64,000 bases of DNA from Thecamonas trahens ATCC 50062 (lineage: Eukaryota > Apusozoa > Apusomonadida > Apusomonadidae), in assembly GCF_000142905.1 (NCBI RefSeq), contig NW_013657678.1, positions 207,877-271,876 of the forward strand, given 5' to 3'. The notes below the pieces were generated by a model. That model did no database searches, was not told the DNA's origin, and worked only from the letters and a program-made list of their open reading frames with translations. The first letter of the stretch is position 1. Each line of letters starts with the position of its first letter. The position numbers and the translations under genes are program-made. Below, in pieces: positions 48,079-58,700 of the stretch.

Positions 48079-51000
48079 CTAGTACGGCGGCGAGAGCGAC
48101 GATGAAGAGCAAGATGAAGAGAAGTTGGCCACGAATGGGGATTGACTTGCGCTGCGATGGGCCCGAGCCGCAGACTCTGCCCGCGGGTCTTGGAGCGGAG
48201 CAGGCGGTGTGGAGCGGACAAAGGCGAGTTTGCGGTCGACGACTTCGATTTCAGAAATGAGGACGTCAATCGAGGTGTCGAGCTGTGTGCCTGACGACGC
48301 CATCCGTGCCAGCGCAGGCGACGCCCAGGCTCCCGGCGGTCCACCGGCCCTTGCCCGCCCACCATGGGGCGTGACACGTGCCGGACTGCGCAGCTGCCGG
48401 GGTGGCACCTCCCGCGGCGGGCTGCTCGTCGCTAGTTGGAACTCCAGTTCACGCTCGCGTTCGGTAGCCTGGTGCAACTCGCGCTCCAACGTGGCACACC
48501 GCCGCTGAAGCCGCTCCAGCGCGGCCAGCTCCTGTGCGCCAACAACGATCGGCGACGGCGGCGGATGTGTCGCGATGGTTGAGAGCTCCGGGTCGCCCGA
48601 CTGTGGCGGGCAAACAGTGCCGAGACTACTCTGACTTGGAGACTGCGGCTTGGGCGGTGGGATGGAGAACACGATTCCGAGTGCCTTGCCTGGGCCGCGG
48701 CTGAACGCCTTGCGCTCGCTCAAGTCGAGCGAGGCGATGAGCCCGGTCCGCAGCGTTCGAGCCACAGTGTTGCCATGGGCCACGACCTTGGCATCGCGAC
48801 ACTTGGCCCGCTCCGATACCATCGACCGCGCCACCAGCAGCAGTGCGTTCGACGAAGCCATGATCACACGCGCACACTTGGAGAGCTCGGCCACCCGCTG
48901 CTCGCTCACGTCGCCTCCCTTGGATGCTTCCACAGTCATGCTCACGACTGACAGCACCGAGTTGCGCAGCGTGGCACCGGCATCGGCCAACGCACCGACA
49001 TCATCGGTCACGCCGCCAAGTGCGGCACCGGCTGCTGCGGCCCGCGCCGCAAGCCTGTACAGTCGCGACAGCGGCCGCGCCGCGGCAGCCGAACGCAGTG
49101 CAGACTTTTTCGGCTGGACAACCGGAGTTGACGACGATGAAGCCCGAGATGACGACAGGTTGGGTGACGACGAGCTGGCCAGCAGGCTCGAGCGCGTTCC
49201 GCCCGACGCCGATGACGCCAAGAGCGACTCGCCTGACCGGGCCTTCTTGAGTTGGCGCGTCCGCTGCGACGACGTTGTCGAGTCGAACGAGTGGTGCATG
49301 GTTACCGAGCGCGAGCACGAGACCGACGGCGAGCCGGAAAACGTGTCAGACATGCTTGCAACATCGCACACCGAGCGCCGGTGCTCAATTCGGCTCGATA
49401 CGCCTTCGCGTGACATCATGCGCTCACGCTTCGCCTCGCTCTCCCGCAGCCTGGTGGACCGCCGCGGGCGCGATGAGAACGAGTACGACGAGCATGACGA
49501 CATGGTGAGCGGCAGGACCGATGACGATGATGTTCTCGACGACCGCGTGCGGCTGCGATTGCGCCCATAGCCGCGCTTGGCTTTGGTCTTGCCCTTGGCC
49601 TTGGCTTTGGCTTTGGCCTTGGCTTTGGCCCTGGCTTTGGCCTTGGCCTTGGCCTTGGCCTTGTCCTTGTCCTTGCCCTTGCCCTTGCCTTTGCCCTTGG
49701 CTTTGCCCTTGGCCCTGCGTCCGTTCTCAAGACCAGCAATGATGGGCATTGAAGCCGAGAGCGAGTCGGTGTCAGCCTTGTGCCGCCTGCGGTGGTTGGA
49801 GCCATGAGGCGAGACCGTGAGTGAGACCGAGTCGGGCTCGTTGGCAGCCAGCAGGGACGAGTGCGGCAGTGATGGCGACGACGGCGATGATGGTGAGATT
49901 GAAGCCGACGACTGGGGCAAAGGGTGGGAAACAAGGACCCGTGGTGTGTTTCGCGTTCCGTGACGTGGTGACTGGCGCGGAGAACGACCCACCGAGCCTG
50001 GCCGGTCCGGCTCGGTGATGCCTAGCGCCTCGGCGAGATTGGCCGACGATGTAGCGGCCACAAACGAGTCCGAGTTCGCCTTGTTCAGCGACGAGTTGTC
50101 TTCCTCAGTTGCCCCGTCCTGGCCCGAGCAGTGCGATGAGTCGTTGAGGTCGTCGTCGCCGGCATCTGAAACAACTGGAGGCCGGGACGAAATGGTGAGC
50201 GAGGAGGCACGCGGCCGGGAAAATTGCTCGCGCCCGTGCTTTCCACGTGAGAGCGAGCGATGGCCCAGCGGCGACGACGACTCTCGCGACGACGACCGCG
50301 GGCCGAGCGACCGCTGCCGCCGTGCATCTTGAGAACGGTTCCCAAACGGCGCCGAGAGGGCAAGCGGCGACGGCAGCTCTGGTACCACATCATGCTCGTC
50401 CTCATAGTCGTCGGTTGACGTGGCGCGCGACGGCGACCGCGGCGGCAGCTGCAGCGTCGACCGGGTTGGCGACGGCGTTGTCACCTTGGTACTTGGCATC
50501 GGGGGAACATTCTTCATCCCACGCATCAGCGAGGCTTCGATCTCTTGCCGCGTCCGCAGGCCAAGAGACCGCGACGGCGTCGTGTTCCTTCCGTGTGCCT
50601 TGCGCCGCTTCTCGATCGTCCGCGTCGGCGCCGATGGCGCCCGCTTTTCGCGGCCGCGGCCATAACCACGGCCACTCTCGCCGTTGGCAGCCGACCGCGA
50701 CGGCGCACGGCGCGAAGTGCCGCCCTCTCCACCAGCCGGCGACGTTGAGACCGGCGACGCCGGTGCACTGCCGGTGATGCCCATGCTCTGCAGGCGGGAC
50801 TTCCAGCGGTCCGTCCGCGACAGCTCGGCAGGCGGAGCGACTACGCTGCTATCTGGCGCAGCACCTGCCACAGGTGCCGTTGCGGCCGGATCCGTCGGCT
50901 CTGCGGCGAGGCGGATCATGGCCGAGTGCGCCGCCGAGACCTCGTCGGCCAGGACAGGCGAGGACGAGGCCAGCCTGTTGCGGGCCGAGGCCCGGAACGA

Positions 51001-51248
51001 AGCCGGCAGTCGAGCCAGGTCCGAAATAAGGTTGTGCACCACGTCGTCGTCGTCGCCTTCTGAGAGCCATGAGGTGTCTGCCGCCACATCCTCGTCCGCA
51101 CCGGGGCTCGGCTTGACGCTGCCGCTGCTGCTGCCGCTGCCGCTGCCGCTGCCGCTGCTGCTGCTGCTGCTGCCGCTGCTGCTGCCGCTGCTGGCGCTCC
51201 TCGCCGCTGCCGACGTGTCACGGGCAACCGCCGCCGTGGGGCGCTCAT
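48079..51248 (-). CDS. Large disordered Ser/Arg-rich protein with Lys-Ala/Lys-Gly tract
   Basis: About 1000 residues or more. The frame is secure from about 51087 down. Upstream in the same frame it codes Gly-Ser repeats, and a good ATG at 51248 lies in another frame that one extra base would connect; the start is therefore unsure. Most of the chain is Ser/Arg/Pro-rich with many SP and RSxS sites. A Lys-Gly/Lys-Ala/Lys-Asp tract is encoded at 49573-49716. Residues about 670-790 are helical and ordered-looking (LADAGATLRNSVLSVVSMTVEA, CARVIMASSNALLLVARSM). A coiled coil near the C-terminus (ALERLQRRCATLERELHQATERERELEFQL) follows. I do not recognise the family. It may be a cytoskeletal or nuclear scaffold. 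Confidence 0.6.
49573..49716. repeat. Hexamer-based repeat coding Lys-Ala/Lys-Gly
   Basis: GGCTTT/GGCCTT/GCCCTT hexamers on plus read as AAG-GCx on the coding strand, giving alternating Lys with Ala, Gly or Asp. The unit resembles the tracts at 61975-62275 and 63957-64000 in another gene. Confidence 0.85.
51118..51197. repeat. CTG/CCG trinucleotide repeat
   Basis: GCTGCCGCTGCTGCT-type repeat. On the minus strand it reads as Ala, Gln/Arg or Ser/Gly depending on frame; the frame continuous with the downstream protein gives Ser/Gly. Confidence 0.85.
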
Positions 51249-51891
51249 GGGAGAGTTGGCGGGGCAGGGAGGGCGTGAGGGATGGCAGTCGAGGTGGAAG
51301 GGGAGTGGGGTGGCGGTGGTGGTGCCCTAAAAGCGGTGGCGGGGGGACTGGGGCCAGCGCGGCGGGAGGTGTGCCGGCGGCTGCAGCGCCGAGGGCCGAG
51401 GGGGGGTCGGGGCGGGGGGCTTTGACAGAAATGACAACTGTCGATTACGGTGCTGGCTGCGGTGGTTGTGTGCCTACATACATAAGCAGCTGGAATTCAC
51501 GCCTTCCCCCCCCCTACACACACACACACTCGCATACCCGCTATTCTTGGCATAATCAAGCGCAGAGGGCGCTTCCGTGCTTTACTACTGCAGCCGCCAC
51601 TGATATGATCTGGGAAGGTGCGGAGAGCCGAGCCTGGCTTGGAGTAACCAGAAGTGTGACGGTTGCCGGTGGTGAGCAGCCATGGGATTTGGGCGCTGCA
51701 CCCACGCCGCAACTCACACAACGTTGCCAGCCATCTCGGCTTTGTCCTTCTTATGTCCTTCTTTGTATCTTCCGCCTTTGGTACATGTCTGGCAGGCGAC
51801 GAGCCGGTACCACGACGGCGCCGTGGCGGCCGCAGAGGAGCTGGGGCCGGGGCGGGAGGACGGGGAGCGGGCGGCAGCGATTGACCGTGCG
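51249..51891. other. 643-base region without a confirmed gene
   Basis: Upstream of the Ser/Arg-rich gene and downstream of the small coiled-coil gene. Near the right end a plus-strand pyrimidine-rich TCTGGCAG acceptor-like site is followed by an open frame (ATSRYHDGAVAAAEELG...IDRALEQ, stop at 51903). This could be a last exon of an unseen plus-strand gene, but no upstream exon was found. A C8 run at 51507-51514 and a CA microsatellite follow one another. Confidence 0.3.
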
Positions 51892-52647
51892 CTAGAACAG
51901 TGAATGGCGATGAATGGGAAGCGAGGCATAGCCGAGCTCGCGTTCGCGCTCCTCTTCCTCCATGCGCAGCTGCTGGCGATAAGCTGCAAGCCGCTTGTTC
52001 TCCTCCATCAGGGCGCGCTCGTACTCGCGGCGGGCATTCGCCTGCTTCTGCTCCATAGTCTCTACAATAGAGTCCTGGTTCTCACGCTTGGAGAGGTAAG
52101 CGTTAAGCTCAGCCTCCTCACGCTCGCGCGCCTCGACCTTCCACTGGATGGCCTCCTTCTGCGCGTCTTCCATCTCGTGGCGGATCCGGATCCGCTCGTC
52201 GCGGTCGCCATACAGCGCCGCAATCCGCCGCCGCTCAAACTCAGCAAACGCTTCGCGCCTCCGCCGCCACTTGCTGTCTTCAGCTGCACCAGCACGCGCC
52301 CCATCATCCGCATTTGCTCCCTTCCTGCGTCAGTCTCCTGCCCTCCGCCAGCCGGCCGCCGACCACCGGCCGCCGGCTACTGCCACCTGCCGCCGCCGAT
52401 CGCCGCCGACGCCTCCGTCCCCCTCCCCCACTCGGTGCAGGCCCTCACACCGACATCCTTCCACCCCCCACCCCCCCCCCTCCCACCCCTCCCCGCGCCA
52501 AAATTACAACTGTCCGCTGCCAGCAAGCCATACCCGGCCCATGCAACAGCACGTACCCTGCGTCTGCCGTGGCGCCGACTCTTCATGGTGGCGCGACATG
52601 GTGCTCCGCTTCGGGCGCAGCATAATATTGGGCCGATTCGCCGCCAT
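51892..52647 (-). CDS. Small charged coiled-coil protein (two exons)
   Basis: Exon 1 is 52647-52557 (MAANRPNIMLRPKRSTMS...); exon 2 is 52316-51892; the product is about 171 residues. The intron begins GTACGT and is best closed at GGGAG (52317) to keep phase. Exon 2 is one long charged helix (KWRRRREAFAEFERRRIAAL, DERIRIRHEMEDAQKEAIQW, QKQANARREYERALMEENKR) ending IHRHSLF. The pattern resembles microtubule-associated ciliary proteins, but I cannot place it in a family. An ATG at 52173 would give a 93-residue form without exon 1. Coding of exon 2 is well supported; exon 1 is tentative. Confidence 0.6.
52317..52556 (-). other. Probable 240-nt intron in the small coiled-coil gene
   Basis: Donor GTACGT after ACGCAGG; the acceptor is either GGGAG (in phase) or GACGCAG (out of phase). 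G-rich on the sense strand. Confidence 0.45.
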
Positions 52648-52757
52648 CGTCTCTGTTCTCTGTCCTCTGTCCGTCGGGCGGAAGTCAGGTGTGCGCCGCT
52701 TCCGCTTCGGTCTCGGCCTCGGCCTCGACGTCTTGCCGCAAGACGAGCATGCATCAT

Positions 52758-55700
52758 TTACGCACTTGTGCCAGCACCATCATCCTCGCCGTCATCGTCA
52801 CCGTCCGAATCGACGTAGTTGTCGCCGACCTTCTTGGCCAGCACGCGAGTGACGTACTGCGACACAGTCTTGCCGCTCTGGCCGGCTGTCGCCGCTGCAA
52901 ACTGTGCTGAGCTCTCGGGCGCCTCGCGGTGGAGGTTGAGCAGGTAGAGGAGGGCGCGCTCAGCGGCGAGCTTGACGGCGATCGACTTGCCGCGGGCGAG
53001 TTCGGCCATTGTAGCTGCGAGGCTCGGGAGCGAGCCGGCAAGGACGTCGGCGGCGTCGGACCGGGCAATGGCCTTGAGTTGGGTGAGGGCGGAGGCGACG
53101 ACGTCGGGCGACTCGTCGTCAAGAAGCGCGACCAGGTTAGAGAGGGCGGCGTCGACAGTGGCGTCGAGGACGCCCGACGGCGAGTAGAGGCCGGCGCCGA
53201 GCGCCTCGGCCGCCGCCATGCGAATAGGCGCGCGGTCGTCGGCCGCCGCCGCCGAAAGCGCCGCCATTACCGCGCTCTCACGACCGGCGAGGAGCTCCGG
53301 CGCGTTGGCGACCACGCCGCCGAGGAAAGTGACCGCGCCGCAGCGAGTAAGCCAGTCGGACGACGGCTCGGCCAGCGCAACGTCGTCAACCAGCGCCGCG
53401 GCCTCGTCAGCCGGAAGGAACGAGGCAAAGAGCGAGAGCGCGAGCGCAGCCTCTGTCCGCACGCCGGTCTCGGTCGAGCCGAGCTCAGCAACCAGGGTCG
53501 GCTTGAGCAGCGCCTGGGTCTTGGCCTTCATCTTGGCGCCTGCCACGCGGAGGACGGCGGCGAGAGCCTTGAGCATGGTCTCCTTGACGTCGTCTTCCGA
53601 CTTGCCCACGCCGTTGCTCAGCTCGGTGAGCAGGGGATCAACCCGCGACTGTAGCGGAATGAGGATGCCGAGCGCGGTCGCGGCCTTGACCCGCACATCG
53701 CGAGCCGGGTCGTTAAGCGCTTTGATCAGCGTCGTCTGCAGCTGCGGCAGGAACGGCTTGATGCTCTTCCCGCCCTTCAGCAGCAGCATGCGCAGTGTCG
53801 ACAGGATGGCAGCCTTGACCTGTGCCGGGAACCGGTCGCCGATGACTCGGATGAGCGGTCCAGTGAGCTTGACCACGTACGCCTTGAGCGCCGACGGCGG
53901 CGTCATCGCCACCACCTCGCCAATGCCCAGAGCCGAAGCCTCGCGGAGCTCCGGTGAGCCGCACATCAGGCCTTGCTGGAGCATCGGCACCAGCGGGTCA
54001 ATACCCTTGCGCAGGCCAAAGCCGGGAATCTCCACACTGGCGAGATCCTCGAGCGTCAGCGAGCCGTCGAGCGGGGAGAGCCGCAGGCCAGCCGAGACCC
54101 GAAGCCGCTTGAGCAGCATGCGCACGTGCGAAATGTACGGCAGGAGCTCGTCCTTGTCCACAGACTTGGTCACTGCCAGCAGAGCCCTCCAGGCGGCCGC
54201 CACCACCGAGTCGGACTCATGCACAAAGAGCGCGAGGAGATGCCGGAACAGGCTATACAGCTCCGACGAGATGTCGTACGTGTTTGCCTCGCAGAACGCC
54301 GCAAGCAGCTTGGCCGCATTCTCGCGCACCGCACCCTTGGCCTCGGCGTCGGCCAGAGTGTCCAGCAGCTCACCGAGAACGGTCGAGACACCCTCGGCCG
54401 AGACCGCGAGGACCACACCCTCGGCAGCCTGCTTCGCCGCGCTCGCCACGTCGTCGTCGTCCGACGCCATGGCGTCCATCAGCGGCGAGAGCAGCTTGGA
54501 GAGGTGCGCGTTGAGCGCAGAGCCGGCCACTTCGGAGAGTGTCGCCAGCGCCTGACAGTCGACTGCAGTAAGCGGCGGCTCGACAAGCTTCGGCAGCAAG
54601 TATGGGAGCACCACGTGCGAGCGGACAGAAAGAATCTGCCGCAGCCCGTCCAGCGCATACTCACTCTTCTCGTCCGACGCCTTGTTGACCTGGGCCAGCA
54701 TCGGCGGAATAACCTTGGCCAGCGCCTCCTGGCCGACCACAGAGTAGAGCACGTCGTACGCCTGCGCCGCAGCCTCGCGCACGTCCTCGGACGGGTCGCA
54801 CAGGGCCGCCTTGACAGCAGGCACAATCGATCCCACGTACGACGAGAGCGTACCCGACGGCGCAGACGCCATGACCTCGGAGAGGCCCAGGCACACACCC
54901 TGCCGCGTGTCCGAATCGGGAGAGTCCAGCTCGGACCGCAGAATCGGGATGACAACACCCATGACCCGTGCCCCAAGCTTGGCCACCACATCGCCGAGCG
55001 ACCGCGATGCAATCTGGCGCTGATCCGGGTTCGCCGACGACAACGAGTCGATGATTAGAGCCATCATGGCAGGCGCCACATCGATCAGCATCCGTCCGGT
55101 GTTGACCACCAGCTGCTTCCACACCCGCAGAGAGGCCTGCCGCACCAGCGGCGAGAGGTCCAGCCGCATCATGTACAGCGCCGCAAAGACCTTGTTGCGC
55201 CGCTCCAGGCCCAGCCGGAGCGTGAGGTCCACCTCCGTTTCGGCATTCGTCATGCCTTCGTCGCCAGACCCGACTGTGTCCACCTGCAAGTTGCCCGAAA
55301 TGCCCGAGAGCCGGAACAGAAGGTCACCAAGGAGCTCGACAGACGACTCGCGGATCCGCCAGTCATCGTCAAAGAGGCCTTCCATGAGCGAAGGCAAGAG
55401 GAGCTCGAGCGCGTCCGCCGCAAAGCCGGCAACAATGACCTTACCGGCCTTGAGCGCCCGGTCACGCACAGCCTCGGCCTCGTCAGCAAGACCCTGCAGA
55501 ACCACAGGAAGGACGACGGAAATATAGTCAGCAAAGGCGTCACCCAGCACAGGCGGGATAAAGACAAAGACGTTGAGGAAGCCCTCTCGGGTGGCAGCGT
55601 TCGGCGAGCTCGTTTTCTCCGAGAGCTCGTCAATGGCATCGGCAAACGCGTCTGCGCCCAGCGAGCCAATGACCTCGGCAAGAGCCTGAGCCGCACCCAG

Positions 55701-58700
55701 CCGTGCCACCATCGACGACCCGTCGCCGGTCTCGGTCCAGAGCCAGGCCACCGTGTCGGTGAAGTTCTCCTCGCCCACCCCGGCAACCAGCGAGCCGATG
55801 GCGTGCGCCACCACCGATCGCACCGCCGGCGATGAGTCGCTCACCGTGTCACGAAGCTCCTCCATCACGTGCTCCATGTACGGGAGCAGGTCTGAAGGCG
55901 ACGCAAGCGTGCAGAGCGAGCCCATGATGCGCGCAGACTTTGTCCGCGCATTGGTCTTGGTCGTCCGCAGGCCACGGAGCACAACCGGGATGATAAGCGC
56001 CAGCGAGGGTGCGTCGATGCGATGCACAAACGAGGTGGTCATCAGCGCGTCGAGCGCCGCCTCGGTGCACTTTGTCGGCTCCGAGTATGCCGCAAGAAGC
56101 GTCGGGACCACGCTGCTCACCTCGGGGTTGCGCACCACAGCGGCAATCTTCTCCAGCGCCTTGGTCCCCGAGTGCTTGACCTTGGGGTGCGAGTCCTTCA
56201 CCGCCATCGCCAGCCGCGGCACCACCTCGGGCAGGCACACCGCAAGCTGCTTGGGCGCACACATCGCCAGCGAGCCCATCAGCCGGATCGCGCCCTGGCG
56301 CGCGCGCCACTGGTGCACGTCCATCGCCTCTAGCACCGTCGGCAGGATCTTCTTCACACCGTGCGCTGAGAGCCGCGACACAATCGACGCCGCCGCCGCA
56401 GACGCCATCTGCCGCACCTCCTTGTCCGTCTCGGCATGACCCTCCAGAAGGGGCGAGAGGGCGTGCTTAACGTACGGCTCAAAGAGCGGGCCCCACACCT
56501 TGGCGCAGCACTCGTACGCAAAGTACACACCCAGCCGGACGTCTCCGCTGCTACTCTTGACGCTCTCGGCCAGCTTCTCCATCACGCCAAACTGCTTGAT
56601 CGAACCAAGGCCCAGACCCTTGACAAGACCCGCCAGCGCGTGAGCCGCGCCGCGCCGCTCCGCGTATGGGGTCTCCTTCGAGCTCAGCAGGCCAAGCATG
56701 ACCTCCAAGTTGTTCTGAGCCTTCGACTTGACCTCCTTGGCCGGCTTGGCGAGGCACTTGGCCACCGCACTCTGCACCGCATGTGACGGCGTCATCACCG
56801 CAGCCATAAGCGAGTCAAACACGCCCTCAAACAGCGGATTACCCTTGGGCAAGTGCTTGACCAGCGCCGACAGGTACGTCACAACAATCTCGCGCCGCAG
56901 GTCGTCCGCAGCAGACATCGCATCGTGGTCAAACTCCCGCTGCAGGACAGAGAGCAGGTTCGCCGCATGGTCGCGCCCGCACTCCTTGATGAGCGACACG
57001 CCGGCGTCACGGTACGCCTCGCGGACCTCCTCCGACTCGTCGAGCAGGCCAGAGTCCAGAAAGTAGTCGAGGAGAGTCACGAGCGAGCTCTCGCCGAGGG
57101 AGGCCACTCGCCCCATCTCGGCAAGCACAAATCCCATGCCCTCGCGGACCCGCGCATTGGCAGCCTGCATGTGCGACTGGGTCGCCTGCAGCGCCGCGAG
57201 CTCGGTCGCAGACATCGCCGTCTTGACGGAAGCCGACGTGTCGACCGCCACCGGAGGCGCAGACTCGATCCGTGCAAGGACCCAGGCGAGGAACGCTTCC
57301 GGCGTGGCTGTCACGCCCGAGCCTCGCTCTGCGAGCGACGAACTCACCACCGCACGCGCAACCTGCGCACGGATGTCACGCGAAGGGTCGCTCATCAGGG
57401 GAATGAGCGCCCGCTCTGCAAACAGCGAGACCACGCCGTCGTCGGCAGCTTCGGACGCCGTCGGCGTTCGCAGCTCCACCTCGTCGACCTCCCACTCGGG
57501 TGTCAGCTCCCACGCAGCCCACAGCTCGCTGGCCAGCGCAGCATTGGCCTCGATCGAATCCTTGGTCGCCATGTACACCAGCGCCTTGTACCGCTGCGAG
57601 TTACCCGTCAACTCCACGCCGTACTGCGCACCAAGCAGGGCCCGGAGACCCAAGCCGCGGATGTGCTGGTTCGGCGAGCGGAGCGTCTCAAACAGCACGC
57701 CGGCCTCCGTAGGCTCCACAAGCTCGGCAATTTTGACCAGAGCTTTGGCTGCCGCGCTCTCCATCCGCGGGTAGTCGGTCACCACGTAGAGACAGAGCTC
57801 CAGGACCTGGTCCCGCGGCAGCGCGCCTTTGAGCGACACACAGCGCAGCGCCGTCCGCAGCGCAAAGTCGCGCAGCTCCGGCGCCGCACTCGTCGTCTTC
57901 ACAACGCTTGCCAGGACCGGCAACAAAAAGAAGAACGTCGGCTCGGCATACCTGTGCGTCGGCCGAGTTGCCCGGAGAATGTCCATCAACGTGTTGCGTG
58001 CCTCGCTCACCTCCACGCCATGCCAAGCCTCGTCCGGCAGGCTCACGCCTGCCGCGCCCAGCATTGCCGCCGCAAACACATGCCGCGACGCCACCAACTC
58101 GGGGTCGATCGTCGCCGACAGCGCCGCCACAACGGCGACGCCAATCTTGGACGCCTCACACCAGGTACTCGTCGCCACCGCGAGGCCGGCGTCGAGAAGC
58201 GAGCCGACCATGGCACACAGCGCAGTGTTCTTCATCAGTCGCGCCGAGCTCGCCACGATCTTGCCAGCCATCGACGACCTCGTCAGCGCGCTCCGCAGCT
58301 GCTGGCGCCGCACCGACTCGGCTGCAATCGCCTGCGCCCTCTCCTCGGCGGTCATCGTCGACTGTGCCGTCGACTTTCCGGTCGCGCCCGCACTGGCGCG
58401 GCCCTTTGCCCCGACGCCCTTACCCTTGCCACCGGCCTTGCCCTTGGGCATGACCTTGAGGCCAGACGCCTTGCCGCCGGCCCGCTTCGCGCCACGGCCC
58501 TTGCCCTTGGTCTTGCCCATGGTCACTGGCGCCTTGCCACGCCGCTTGGTCGTCTTGGAGCTCATGACCACCGCTCCCTTGCTCAACTTGGTCGCCGACT
58601 TGCTGCTAGCCTTGGAAGCGCCGACCTCGGCCGCCAGCCCGGTCTTCTGTTCCACGTTCGGCGCGAGCGTGCCCTCGGGCGTGCCCTCAATCAACACATC

